From Dichetophora obliterata (Eukaryota; Arthropoda; Insecta; Diptera; Sciomyzidae): a DNA stretch of 64,000 nucleotides. Positions 1-11,845 of this stretch are shown here, piece by piece. Where the stretch lies: the NCBI GenBank assembly GCA_963920525.1, contig OY986435.1:223684399-223748398 (forward strand), given 5' to 3'. The position numbers were made by a program, and so were the translations under genes. Position 1 is the first letter of the stretch; each line of letters starts with the position of its first letter. The notes beneath the pieces were generated by a model that saw nothing but the letters and a program-made list of their open reading frames with translations, was not told where the DNA came from and made no database searches.

Positions 1-24
1 GCAAAATTGTAAGCCGATGTGCAA

Positions 25-215
25 GCGAGACATGTATTGAGCCCATATTTTATGTACTGAATACATGTCTCTTTCTTCTCGCATAAGCGAGACGTATACC
101 GAGTCCATATTTTATGTATTGAATACGAGTCTCACTTTAATCACATTAGCGAGACGTGTACTGAGTACATATTTTATGTATTGAGTACAATTCTTGAAAA
201 AGATTACAAGAGATA
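25..215. repeat. 62-bp tandem repeat, three degenerate copies
   Basis: Copies begin with GCGAGAC at 25, 87 and 149, an exact 62-bp spacing. Each contains the core ATATTTTATGTA followed by TTGAATAC or a close variant, and a GTCTC that can pair with GAGAC. Traces of the core (TGTATTGAATAC) continue to about 290. The array may extend to the left of the window. Confidence 0.8.
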
Positions 216-659
216 TTGAATGAGTACACGTTGCTTGTATTTATAAAAGGCTGTATTCAACACATGATTCAATGTATTGAATACATTTCCTATTAATTTT
301 ACTAAGTGAATAAATTGATATGTAACCAGTACACGCTCACTTTATCCAGTACATTTAGCTCTCGTTGCGTTCTCATACAAGATGCAGTACATAGATTTTA
401 CACAGATTTATGTATCTGTACAGACTAAATAACTTTTCCCCTTAGTGTAGCAGTTAGTTTAAATATTATAATTTTATGTTGGTAAAAATTTACCAGACAT
501 ACGAATTTTCCGTGCGTGTGAAGAGTTTCAAAGATTTGAATTGGATTTTCAAACTGATTTCAGACAAGCTTTAAATTTCATCAGCGCGTTATCTGTGAGA
601 GTGTTGAGAATTTTTTAAGCAATTTATTGAGCGATAGTGATTTCAAAACAGTGTGACAA
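216..659. other. A+T-rich spacer
   Basis: Apart from decayed traces of the 62-bp repeat core up to about 290, I see no gene, RNA or bounded repeat. Confidence 0.4.
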
Positions 660-1842
660 TGAGTTGGGAGCGGAAATATTGAAATGGTGCCCACAAACGG
701 AAAAACGCGACAGAAAAGCGAGGAAAATCTGCTGATAAAGGTTTCAAAGTTATCAAATCTTTGGGGTTCTCGTTCTAAGCAGCAAGATGCAAACAAAGAA
801 AATCAAAGTAAAAAGAAAAATGATGAATCTGATGAAGGACTTTCCTTGCCATCATCACCTTCACAATCTCTACAGGATATAGTTAAAAATGATGCAGGTT
901 TATGGAATATTCAATATAATTTATCAAGTTTATAGAAATATTGGTCCAAGAATAGTACATTTTTGAGCATTTTTGTACAAAAGAAATATGAAAGAAATGA
1001 AGTTTTAATATAAACTTTCTTTCTTTGGTATATAAATCAGAGTACAGTAAAAATACTTTTATTTCCTTTTGTTGTTTTTACAACAAAATTTAACTATCCA
1101 ATTTGAATGTAGGTCCGTTGAAATGTCAAAATTTCGACAAGCAATGCTTAAAAATATTGATGGACGACATTTCTGGAGCATACGAAACGATTTCTTGAGA
1201 ATGATGCGATAGTTATACTTAGCTTTTATTTGCACAAGTCGTTTTCTGCTTCGTATGTCATTTGTTTGGAAACCAAAATGCATCTAATGTGTTCAGTAAA
1301 TCTGAATCTCAGCGTTAGCGCGAAACTTTGCAAATCGTAAATATCCTTCCTTAAGAATTTGAAAACGGAATTCAATACTATATACACTTTGGTTACTAAT
1401 TTAAATAAACGTTGTGCTGTCTACAATCGTTTGAATAATAAATTTTCTTTTCTCACACATTTAAATCGCATGACTGATGAAGAGGTGCATGAAACGAAAT
1501 TGCATCAATTTAATCAAAAGACATTGATGAAACTGAATTGATTGGTGAATGTCAGTTTGATATAACTTACTTTTTTTGAGATGATTCAAAACAATCTCAT
1601 AAGTCAATGTATCAGACAATCTTAAATATTTTCATATTGTGATCAATGTTATTCAAACTTATAAATAAAAACTGGAAAATTTTGAACTGTGCCGACTTTT
1701 CAGTTTAATATTTAATATACCCATTGTTTTCTATATAGAATTTCATCATTTTTTCTGCAATTTTTCCCGAAATTTCCGGGGCCCCCTGAAGCTTGGGGCC
1801 AGGAAAACTCTCCTGACTCACCTCTCTGTTAAGACGACGCTG
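660..1842 (+). pseudogene. hAT transposase relic, ZMYM1-like type
   Basis: Several broken plus-strand pieces look like one decayed hAT transposase of the ZMYM1-like type common in insects. The open piece at 684-935 (83 codons) is lysine/serine-rich and ends near DAGLWN, reminiscent of the N-terminal DxxLWP region. The piece around 1345-1560 contains NKFSFLTHLNRMT and, after a frameshift, DIDETELIGECQFD, matching the 'FSFL...L...EL..EC' stretch before the hAT dimerisation domain. The sequence between them has no open frame. A G/C-rich stretch at 1777-1842 (GGGGCCCCCTGAAG, ending ACGACGCTG) resembles the end of this element type; its reverse complement begins CAGCGTCGTC, similar to the hAT end at 63610. 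No left terminus was found. Assignment is by recalled family resemblance. Confidence 0.5.
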
Positions 1843-2585
1843 CAACACATACACTTAAATAAACGCGTTTAATATGGATTGCGGATTCGCAGTAGTAATG
1901 GTTAAAATAAGTTTATTGCTTAATGAGTGCGACAACGTTTATTTCAGTCGCTATTTTTGCCTTGTCTTGACCCTCAGAAAGAGCCTTGAATTTGCTTGCA
2001 CTTATTTTTTAACGTTAACAATACAGCAATAATATTCTTTCTTTTTTTTTTCTTAAGGCACAAATAGAAGATTTTTTGTTTGAAATTGGAATTTGAAGCT
2101 GAATGTAACAAAGTTAGACTCCTCCAACCCAATGAAAGGCACCACCGACCACTTTAGAGTCTAATGTTTAGACGCTTACTCTTTCAAATAAAACAAGGTT
2201 GTTCGCTCGCTTCAATTAGCTAATAACGGTTCCACAAGCAACGTACAAACAAAAAACGCCCTGCTTGGTATTTTAAATATGTATTGAAATTTAAAAATAC
2301 AACAGCTAAATCAACAAATGGCATGTGCTTCACTTTGAGCCAGGTAAGACAGAGAGATAGTAAAAGTAAGGCATGATGTAGTAAACGTTAACAAAGAGCG
2401 AATGGCTATGACTGTGCTCAACTATTATAAGATTGAAATCGATCGAAACCTAGCTAGTTGAGCCAAAGCGGAACCAGCGCATTGCATCCATAAACTTATG
2501 AAACTGTTCAACGCGATTGTCGTCACTCTGCGTTGAATGTCTGCTAATCTTAAATCAAAACTCATAAAATAGTAGGAGCAAAAAA
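1843..2585. other. Spacer without recognised features
   Basis: Mixed A+T-rich sequence. I found no open frame with recognisable protein similarity, no clear inverted repeat and no tRNA-like promoter. Confidence 0.35.
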
Positions 2586-3208
2586 CTACACGGATAGAAA
2601 TCTTGTACTAAAATGTAAACTTTCATGTACTTCATATGTACATAAGTTCACATCAGCTTTGGTTTCAAAGCTAGTATTTGCAAAATACTAAAATGTGATT
2701 TTAGAACAGCTGTTGTTTTAAGTTTAGTACAGGTTTGGATAACAATATTAATAAAAATATAATAAACTCCTTGAGATTCGAGCCCACGTCATCTATATTT
2801 TAAGTTTTCTGGTCTAACTACTGGGCTAATGCGCTGTAAGTAACCAAATCGATAAACAAAAAAATGAAACCAATCGCCTAACATTGAGTCTTAGCAATGC
2901 CAGGATAACTTATCACGGGTCCAAATGTACTAGTCTAAATTGTCTAAAAAAAAAAAATAATACAGAAGTATGCTTTAGTTTAAAACAAATAACTAAAAAG
3001 AACGCGGTAATATTTCTTTTGTACTTAAATTTACACCAAAAAGCTAAAAGGGAAGCTGTAATATTTATTTTGGTTTAAATTTTAGTACTGTAGAGTTTTA
3101 ATTATGAGTTAGTATTTGCAAGGTTTAAATTTTAAGCCGCAAGTTTTAACAAAAAGCAGTAATATTTCAACTGAACTAAAATTTAGTCCAAGATTTTTAA
3201 CTGTGTAG
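2586..3208. mobile_element. Short TIR element (MITE-like)
   Basis: The left end CTACACGGATAGAAATCTTG and the reverse complement of the right end, CTACACAGTTAAAAATCTTG, match at 16 of 20 positions, and similarity continues through ACTAAA. The interior repeats short ACTAAAAT-type motifs and has no transposase. A tRNA-like head lies within (2774-2828, minus). No convincing target duplication was found, so the superfamily is unknown. Confidence 0.65.
2770..2836 (-). repeat. tRNA-derived SINE-like head (A and B boxes)
   Basis: On the minus strand, TAGCCCAGTAG (A-box-like, 2818-2828) precedes GGCTCGAATCT (B-box-like, 2774-2784), spaced as in a pol III promoter. The intervening sequence does not fold as a clean tRNA, so it is a tRNA-related SINE head rather than a functional tRNA gene. 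Confidence 0.5.
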
Positions 3209-4012
3209 CAGACAGGAAAACAAAAAACATTGCATTTTTGCTTTTTTTTCATTTACTTGAAGCTTGGAGCAGCAAGTAAAAGTTTTCTGCTGTTAGACTG
3301 TTTATTCTGTATCAACTATTTTCTTATAAACTATAACGTATACTTAAAGTTTTATCATGCTTTTCAATTTGTTGTTGTTTATTAAGTGCGCCACACTTTT
3401 TGTGCAAAATAAGACGAATACTCTGAACAAAGCATTTTTTGCTTTTAGAAATTTATGATCAGCTCTTTTTTTATACACAAGAAATCTTAAGTTGAATGAA
3501 CTAGTATTTGCTAAGATATTTCAAGGAACAAGATAACGTTGTATAAAATACTTTAAACTGATATTGCTATAGATGTTCGAGTTGGATACGACTGTTGAAC
3601 ATATCATATAAAAAATACACATTCCATAGTGGCGCACGTAACGTATGGTACGCCTTTCATGTTGCTAAAAATTAAGAAAAGCAAAGAAAAATTGAAACCT
3701 TTTATTGTACTGTTTTGATTTTTGAATAGCACTTCTGCAGCACTATATTTAGTGTAAAAGGTGGAAGCGATCGAAAGAATGGTTCAAAGATATAAGCAAA
3801 TAAAAAAGGACGCGTTACGTAACAGAAAATGGAAGTGGTTTTTGTCTGTATTAATAAAAACGAAAAAATGTGGGGGGTGTTTTTTTATGAAACTTATTTT
3901 AACTTCATCTGGAATAATGTTGATATAAGGGTAATTATTTTAGCGTTTGGTTTTTGAAATTTGCAATAGTGAATGAAATATTTATTTGGAGCGATACATC
4001 AATGTCTGCCAT
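3209..4012. other. A+T-rich spacer
   Basis: No gene seen. Two related motifs, CGCACGTAACGTATGG near 3633 and the opposite-facing GACGCGTTACGTAACAG near 3810, could be ends of a small element, but the similarity is too short to call one. Confidence 0.3.
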
Positions 4013-4967
4013 TTACTTTTTAAAGATTATTGCATGTAAATTTTGCCCGCGGCTGCGCTTGAAGTGGTCGATCCGTAAACTCCAATTTTGCTATAATGCT
4101 GTAATGTTGTCTTCCAGGGTTGCAGTTTTGACTGGCTTATGGCCCTGTAAACTAGAAATTACACTTAGCCCTACAAAAAATAGTCCAATGGGGTCAAATG
4201 GAATGATCTTGGCGGCCAATGGACTGTCCCAAAAGGTGAGATTAATTGCTCAGCAAGCATGCCTCTCAATAGGTCCAAATTCTACCATTTTAGGCAAAAA
4301 AAAAGTCGGTAATCATCGCACGGTACCTTGCTCTATTGACTGTAATGTTGCGATTTTCAGTAGTTTTTAAAAAACTACGTGCATTGGCTGCTCCACAGAC
4401 CAAATTCGGCAATTTTGTTTGTTGGCGTACCACCCACCCGCCAAAAGTGAGCTTCGTCGGTGAAGACAATTTTTCAATAAGAGCGTGGATCTTCATCTAA
4501 CTTTTCTAAGGCTCATTCACCAAACAAACGACTTTGTGGTTGGTCTCCCAGCTTCGGTTCTTGCACCAGCTGTAATTTGTATGATTTCATACCGAGGTCC
4601 TTACGTAAAATCTTCGGAAGAACACAAGTCCATTTGTTGACAACGGCGACGATGCGGCAGCAATATTTTCCTCGGTACGCCTTCTCAGCATACCGGTTTT
4701 TTGGGTTCATGTCCAATAAAGTGAAACTGGTGCGAAATTTTTTCACAATAGCTTGACCAAATAGGTGAGTCGAATATGACGACCATAAAATGGACGTAAT
4801 TTGCTAAACACATTTCTCACAGAGTACTTATTTTTATAATAATATTCAATGATTTGCAAGCGCTGTTCGTTTGATAGTCTATTCATGGTGAAATGGCAAA
4901 CCTTGCTGAGCGTTTTTGGCTTTGCCACATGTAATGAATCACGCGTGAGATGTCGAAAAATCAACAC
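4013..4967 (-). pseudogene. Tc1/mariner-superfamily transposase relic
   Basis: Decayed IS630-Tc1-mariner transposase. The N-terminal helix-turn-helix start MNRLSNEQRLQIIEYYY reads leftward from about 4889, followed by a second piece ending in ILRKDLGMKSYKLQLVQE (4513-4746). The central piece keeps NITVNRARYRAMITDFFF. The third catalytic aspartate motif is visible near 4175-4216 as PPRSFHLTPLDYFL followed directly by a stop. The C-terminus RSRGQNLHAIIFKK ends at the stop at 4013-4015. At least three frame changes plus stops make it non-functional. It resembles the transposase at 32762-33441 in order and motifs but is more degraded; no terminal inverted repeats were recognised. Confidence 0.75.
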
Positions 4968-5014
4968 AATAGAAAAAACTCACCCTTCATAAATATATTT
5001 AAATTCAATTATTA

Positions 5015-6995
5015 TTAAATTCAAATGAAAAAACCGTATGAACAAACTATACAAAAAGAGTAAATTGAACATGTCCTTTCGTGAAAACTATCTTGTGGCT
5101 CGTAAACAGTATGAAACTCTGAAGATCTCCCTTTATAGAAGTAATGTCCGGGCGCTGGAATCGGATATTAAATGCAATCCTAGAGCTTTCTGGAAATTTT
5201 TTAATAAAAAGAGAAATACTAAGGGTCTTCCTTAAAATATGTATTTTAAAGATAAAACACATCGAACAATATTGAGGATGCATGTTATATGTTTGCTGAC
5301 TACTTCCAATCAAATTTTGTTTTAGATAATGTTCCTATACATCAAGATCGATCGCTATATAATGGAGAGCGAATCAGTGATTTGGGCAGTTTAGTTCTTT
5401 CGGTAGAAGATGTTTGTAACGAGTTGTTGTCACTCGATATTAATAAGGGTGCTGGCCCCGATAATATCCCACCAATCGTCCTTCAAAAATGTGCTGCTGC
5501 ACTTGCTCAGCCTCTTTCACTAATTTTTAATTTGTCCCTTGAGAAAGGTATATTTTTGGATATTTGGAAGGTTTCAATTATAGTCCCTATTCATAAATCT
5601 GGATCAAGACAAGACATTGGAAACTATAGACCAATATCTAAGTTACCATCAATTCCCAAATTGTTTGAAGCCTTGGTGAAAAAGCAGATCTATCAAGGCA
5701 TTAAAAATTCGATATCTGAAAGCCAGCATGGTTTTGTCTCTGGAAAATCAACCTCTACAAACCTGGTTCTATTCACTCACTTAATAAAAAATGAATTGGA
5801 GAATGGTAAACAAATAGACGTTATTTTCACAGATTTCGCTAAAGCATTTGATAGAGTTCAGCACTCTATTCTAATTAATAAGCTCAGTCTAATGGGTTTT
5901 CATTCTTCACTCTTGTCTTGGCTTAGTGAGTACCTTTTAGGCCGTAGCCAAAATGTATGCATCGGAAAGACGATCTCAAAAGCAATAATTAATCATTCAG
6001 GTGTGCCACAAGGTAGCCACCTTGGGCCGTTGTTATTTATTCTTTTCCAAATGATCTTCCTAATTTTATACAGTACTCAGAATGCCTTATGTATGCTGAT
6101 GATGTTAAGATTTTTAAATCTGTAAGCTCTATCAGTGATCAATGGAGTTTACAAAGTGATTCAAATAGTCTGCACTCATGGTGTATGCTAAATAAACTGA
6201 ATTTAAATTTGTCAAAATGCAACATAATGTCATTTTATATGATAAGATCTCCAATGTTTTTTGATTACTCAATTTTATGCAACGCCTTGATTAGAGTAGA
6301 TTCTAAATCTGATCTAGGTGCACTCTGTGATAAAAAGATGTCATTTTCAGGGCTAATGCTATGATGGGATTCGTTAGACGCAACACTAGAGAGTTTGCTG
6401 ACCCGTATACCTTAAAGACTCTTTTCATTTCCATTATAAGATCAATACTTGAGTATGGGTGTGTAATATGGGACCCATTTTATGAGTCGCATAGTACAAG
6501 ATTGGAAAAAGTCCAAAAACGTTTTACTCGTTTTGTTGTGAAAAAACTTAATTGGAATTTTATGCCAGAGTATAGCTCCCGATGTGCACTTATTGGGCTT
6601 AAATCATTGAGTTCTAGAAGAAAATATTTTCTTATAACTTTTGTTCGAGATCTTTTAATGAATAATATTAACTGTGCGCCAATCCTCGCCCGTCTCAATA
6701 TTTATATTTATACGCGAAGAGACTTTTTTTACATTCCGCACCATAGAATTAACTATGGCCGGAGTGATCCGATTTTTAACATGTGCACTGTCTATAACAG
6801 TGTAAGTGCTCGTATAGATTTCACTCAAAATAGAGAGGCATTTAAGCAAACTGTATTGAGTATTGTATAAATCCTTAATTTTATATTCTTATAATAATTC
6901 CATTATAACTATTGTTTTAGTGTAATTTAGATGCAATAAATAGACTGTTAAACATTTTTGTCGATAGTTTATAAATAAATGAATAAATAAATTAA
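5015..6995 (+). pseudogene. 5'-truncated LINE ORF2 (reverse transcriptase)
   Basis: Non-LTR retrotransposon fragment without an endonuclease domain. It starts in the linker (5038-5235, with NPRAFWKFFNKKR), continues as a 278-codon RT frame (5289-6125) with motif A TDFAKAFDRVQHS and motif B SGVPQGSHLGPLLF, shifts frame just before the catalytic YADD (6092-6103), and shifts again near 6361 into the thumb and C-terminal region (6361-6870, including ILEYGCVIWDPF). After the stop there is a short 3' UTR and an A+T-rich AATAAATG-type repeat tail to about 6995. The 5' end abuts the mariner relic. I place it in the CR1/Jockey supergroup only; the clade is not certain. Two frameshifts make it inactive. 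Confidence 0.85.
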
Positions 6996-7154
6996 ACATA
7001 TTTGGCCAATACCAATAATTTAACTTGGTCAAACGCCATTTATTTTATTAAACAATTTTTTCTAGAAATTCATTGCGAATCGATTGAAATTGGTTTTAGT
7101 GATATAAGCCCATTTGTTAGCTTGGTCAAAATTTATGTTAACTTGGCCAGAAAG

Positions 7155-7174
7155 TTGTTGTTGTTGTTGTTGTT
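7155..7174. repeat. (GTT)n microsatellite
   Basis: About six consecutive GTT units. Confidence 0.9.
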
Positions 7175-7317
7175 TCTTTGGAAAGATTCGTTAGAACAAT
7201 TAATTGTTCTAACCTTGACCTAAACGATTTTAAACTATCAAACAACTAGAATTTGTATATAAAATCAAGTATGATTTAAACTATAAAACATTTAGAATGT
7301 GTATTTAAATCATGCAC

Positions 7318-8060
7318 AGAACTTTATTGAAATTCTTAAAGAGGGATATGTTAAGAGTCCATCGCACCTATTTTGACCTCTCAATGTCGTCATAATTTTT
7401 TCAGTTTATTTTTAAAGTTGAAGTATTCGAATTTTGATGTGCCGACATTCGTTTAATTTTTACAGCCATTTTCCTTGTGGGAAATTAAAAAAAAATTTCA
7501 CTTCCTTTCTGCACAACTTTCAGTAGAATAAGGATTTGTAAAAGATTTGACAAAATGGGAGCATTTTGTATGGTAGTAAATATATAGATAGCGCTCAGTT
7601 TTTGACGAAAAAAAATTAAAAGTTAAAATTGGCGCTATTTCAGGAATTCTTAACCGATTTCGATGTTCTCAAGTTCAATTGAAAGGCATTTTTACGTGCA
7701 ATAATTTTTTAAAAGGAAAACAAATGTCATTAATGGAATATTTTTTAATTAAAATTTATAGAAGCACAATTTTTTTTTAGTTAAAGAAAAGTACAAGAAT
7801 TTACTTCGCTACTCGTTTTATCGCAATTCTTTTTACATAGTCTTATTTTACGCAAAATTCTACGGCAAAGAAATGGATTTTATTTTTCATTTCCAACGAA
7901 GCAAATAGCTGTAAATATTCAAAGAATATCGGCACAACAAAATTCGAACACTTCAACTTTAAAAATAAATTAAAAACAATTGTGACGAAATTCGGAGGCC
8001 AAATCAGTCTCTCAACATGCACCTCTTTAAGAATTTCTGTAAAGTTCGGTGGTGTTTTTT
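7318..8060. mobile_element. Palindromic (foldback-type) element, ~0.75 kb
   Basis: Left-arm motifs GAAATTCTTAAAGAGG (about 7329) and TTTAAAGTTGAAGTATTCGA (about 7413) recur inverted at about 8020-8040 and 7940-7970, the latter with few mismatches and followed in both arms by GTGCCGA. Weaker pairing continues towards a centre near 7650. No coding sequence; the minus-strand open frame in the right arm has no recognisable domain. The outer boundaries are approximate. Confidence 0.7.
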
Positions 8061-8547
8061 TGTTTGTCGATTTCGGCACAATGTGTTATAATTCAAGAAA
8101 AAGAATATTTGTTATTAAATTATTTAGTCGGCTTTTTTTTTGACCGCGAGTGTATGTCGCACTAAATTTAAATGTTTGCATATCAAAAAAATCAAAAATA
8201 TGCAAAAACCACATGCATTTATTGTAAAATATATGCAAATCAGGCTTTTATTGCTATATATGAAAAAATATGCACTAACGATTAAATGACATTTTTAAGC
8301 AAATTTCATGATTCGTAATGATAACTTAACAATTTCCATTTTAAGATGCTCAGTAAAAACATGCATTTGCATAAGATTTCGAGCCCTAATTATAACTTAA
8401 TATATAGAAATACTTACAATTCTACACTAATTGCCTTTGTATCGACGAAACACAGGGTCGTACATACAAAAAAAGCAGAATAAAAGTTGCATTAAGTTTA
8501 TTTTTTCTAGTGTTACTTGTATGGAAAAATGCTGCTTTTATGTTGAT
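8061..8547. other. Spacer between two palindromic elements
   Basis: A+T-rich with scattered ATATGCA motifs around 8170-8380. No gene or bounded repeat recognised. Confidence 0.35.
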
Positions 8548-11500
8548 TTTACACGAAAAAAATCAAGCATTTTATGCTTGAATCAAGCATTTTATGCTTG
8601 AATCAAGCATATAGGCTATCAGTTTACACTCAAGTGTAAATTTCTTAATTCAAGCATTATTTTGCTAGAATTGAGTAAATTTAAACATTAAGTTTAATTC
8701 AAGAAAAATTTGCTTAAAACACTTGAGTATTTTTTCTAGATTCAAGTCTAATATTTGCTCGAAGTGAGAAAAGTTTGCTTGATTCAAGTAAACAATTTGC
8801 TTGATTTTAGAAATTTATTTTCCTTGAATTGAATAAAATTTGCGCGACTCAAATGAACTGAAAACTAGAATAAGTTGCTTAGTTTAAGAGTTTTCATTTT
8901 CCTGATATATTGTTTTTAAAGTTATATATTTTTTTAGAACAATATTTGAGCTTAATGCTGAAAGTTCACGAAGCAACAGGTTGCAACAACAACAAGTGTT
9001 TTGCAGAACAAACCACCAAGCAGACTAGACAGACTGTTCGCTACATCAACTCTACAGTACTCTTCTGTGGTTTCTGCAGCTCATTTCAGTGTTGCCAACC
9101 CTAGCGTCCCAGATAATCGTACAAAGAGGTACAAATTGCCGTATTTTTAGGTTCAGTACCGTACCTTTTTTTATTTTTTTTTTAATGGGACATGAAATAC
9201 TATTCTATTGAATAACTACTACCATAACAATAAATTGATTGAATCCTTTAAATAAAATTAGTTTTAAAGTTAGGCAAATAAAAAAAAAAGAGAAGAGTGG
9301 GAATTAGAAAACTAAGTCGGTTTCACCCTCACCCAATGCAACCCGCCCGCTGGCTTGGGTCATCTATTTCGGAAGCCTTTTTTGATCTGCGTACAAAGAC
9401 GTATCTTTGCCAGCTTAAGTTTTCTCAAGAGTCATACTTTGTGCAAAATTTGAGTCCGGAAAATATTTTTTGTTGCTCTCTTTCATCAAATCTACTCGAC
9501 AAATTGATACATTTTGCTGTACCAGAAATGCGCACGTTGGTATTTCTGCTTATTTTTCCCGCTTTCCTAAAATAAATTTTTCTGGGTCTTGCTTTGAAGT
9601 CCTGGGTTGACCGTCAACAATAGATGCGCCTTTATTTTTATGATCGAAGCTGGATGCATGTATTTTTCAAAACACTCAGTTCTGCTGTAATAAAATGTTT
9701 ACGACTTTGGTTGAGCTTATTTTGCAAGGCCTGAGCCACTGCTTGATTTGTGGAATATTTTGCTAAAAGATCCTGAAGTTTTGGCAACTGTGCGTCCTTA
9801 CTGTTTTTTCATCTGTTTTTTAATTTCGTAACTTGCTTAGCACAGAAGACTATGATCTTTCTGAGTCATTTGTTGACGTGTCCAATTTAAAATTAAATAG
9901 GAAAACCCGAACTTAAATAATGATTTTTAAACCAACTGATTATTCAGTATCTATCTTTTCTTTTGATCGCTGTTATTTGTCAGAAAGAAACCGTTAAGTG
10001 TGTGCTGCTTAGATATGTTTCAGGGATACCAAGTAATCAAAAGAGGAAATTTCACTGAAATTAAAATTTCATTATAAAATTTAAAAATTCTAAATTACCG
10101 TATGTTTAATAGGATCGTACAAATCAGGATCGTACATCGTACAGCGGGGTAAATTACCGTACGCCCCCACAATTACCGTACTAGTTGGCATCACTGGTTC
10201 ATCACTGTTAAATTCAAGCAGAATTATTTGCGCTTTGCCTTTCAAAGAAATATTTTTGTACTATTTTCGTACTCAAAAAGAATTGTTTCGAAAAAGTGAC
10301 TGCTTCCTTGCGTTGAGAACAATTTGCTTGATTGATAAAACCCTGCGTTTACTTAAATTAAGAAAATATTTTCTTAAAATACAGACATTTTCTTAATATA
10401 CAAAAAATATTTTCTTAATTTAAGTCTTGATCCAGGTTCTAGAACCAAGTGTTTTATTCTTGTTTCAAGCAATCAGTTATTTCACTAAATTTTAGAAATA
10501 AATGCTCATTATAAATTTTTTTTCATAACTTTAGTTTTTAATACTTGATTTGAACAAATGAGGCTTAATTTTATATTTTATTAAATCAAGCAAAATATTT
10601 GCTTAATATAAGAAAATTATTTCTCTCCGTGTAGTTGCATTTTGCAAAAAACAGCTTTTTTCTGAAGCATGAACGGGCTATTAGCCTCATTTGCTCAAAT
10701 CAAGCAATAAAAACTGCAGTTAAGAAAAAAATATTATAATGAGCATATATTTCAAAATTTGAGTATAATAAATTATTGCTCGAAACAAGAATAAAATATT
10801 TGATTCTAGAACCTGGAACAAGACTTCAATCAAGAAAATATTTTCTTAATATAACCTTTCAGCGGGCGCGCTGTGAAGTTTACCTTGTCGTAAATTTTAC
10901 GTCATCAAGTTTTCTCCATGTAAATGGTGTTTTCTTTATGGTAGTTTAGAGAAACACTGACCGTCGAATAGCTCGGAGCTCGAAGTTGGCGACCAACTGG
11001 TGAAAGTGAGGAGAGCGAAAGAGTGCATTTGTCGTAAATTTTGCCTGTTGGAAGGCTAAGCAAACGCAGAGTTGGTTATTAAAAATATTAATGAATTAAT
11101 AACTTAATTGAAAACATTCCAGTATTAAGAAAATTGTTTACTTGAATCAAGCAAATTGTTCTCAACTCAAGGAAGCAGTCACATTTACAAAATGTAGCTT
11201 TTTCCAAAATAGTAGAAAACACATTCCTTTGATAGGCAAGAACCCACAAATAATTCTGTTTTAATTAAACATAAGTTGTGCTTATAAGCTTATCAAAGTG
11301 GATGAAGTACAGAAACTACAGAATATTACTGAAGAGTTGATGTAGCGATAAACGAAACAGTCTGTCTAGTCTGCTTGGTGGTTTGTTCTGCAAATAACTT
11401 GTTGTTGTTGCAACCTGTTGCTTCATTAACTAATTTGGCATTATGCTTAAATATAATTCTTAAAAATCATATATAGTTTTTTAGAACTATAAACAATATG

Positions 11501-11845
11501 TGAGGGAAAATCAACTTCTCAAATCACGCAATTTATTGTAGTTTTCAGTAAATTGTTCACTTGAATCAATAAAATTTTTCTCAATTCAAGGAAAATAAAT
11601 TTTTTTTAAATCAAGTAAATTATTCTAATTTTCAGCAAATTGCTTACACGAATACTGCAAATTTTTCTCACTTCAAGCAAATATCTGACTTAAATCTAAA
11701 AAAAAAAATTTTCTCGAATTTTAAGAAAATGTTTCTTGAATTTAGCATTTGTCTCTTAATATCATGTTTTAAATTTGCTCAATTCTATCAAGAGGTATTT
11801 ACGCTTGAGTGTTAAATGCTTGATTTTTTCTTTCCGTTTTTATTT
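8548..11845. mobile_element. Foldback-type element, 3.3 kb, with CAAGCA/TGCTTG subrepeats
   Basis: A long imperfect palindrome. The left end reads AAAAAAATCAAGCATTT and the right end is its inverse near 11815-11835. Paired landmarks: GCAACAGGTTGCAACAACAA (about 8975) against the inverted copy near 11400-11430; CAGACTAGACAGACTGTT against AACAGTCTGTCTAGTCTG (about 11357); TGACTGCTTCCTTGCGTTGA (about 10297) against its inverse near 11160-11185; ACAAATGAGGCT (about 10554) against AGCCTCATTTG (about 10685). The centre lies near 10600-10670. The arms are built from short repeats of the TCAAGCAA/TTGCTTGA type, as in foldback elements. The left arm is split by a hAT insertion (9087-10196) and the right arm has an unmatched block at about 10860-11090. 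No transposase is visible. Confidence 0.8.
9087..10196. mobile_element. Non-autonomous hAT element, 1,110 bp
   Basis: The left end CAGTGTTGCCAAC and the reverse complement of the right end, CAGTGATGCCAAC, differ at one of 13 positions, a hAT-type terminus. Subterminal TACCGTAC-type repeats occur at both ends (about 9120-9170 and 10100-10180). Flanking 8-mers GCTCATTT and GTTCATCA are only 5/8 identical, but the palindromic partner arm of the surrounding foldback reads CTTCATCC at the equivalent place, supporting insertion there. An open frame inside (9297-9575) shows no transposase motif, so mobility would depend on an enzyme made elsewhere. Confidence 0.65.

Noticed and set aside
2770..2836. 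Candidate tRNA gene
   Set aside because: The boxes are present but no complete cloverleaf with a plausible acceptor stem could be drawn; treated as a SINE head. The same holds for 17404-17470.
3954..4370. 138-codon plus-strand open frame
   Set aside because: Antisense to the mariner transposase relic, whose C-terminal motifs read on the other strand.
7843..8079. 78-codon minus-strand open frame
   Set aside because: It lies in one arm of a palindrome and has no recognisable motif.
9297..9575. 92-codon open frame inside the non-autonomous hAT
   Set aside because: No hAT or other domain recognised; composition is as expected by chance in this interval.
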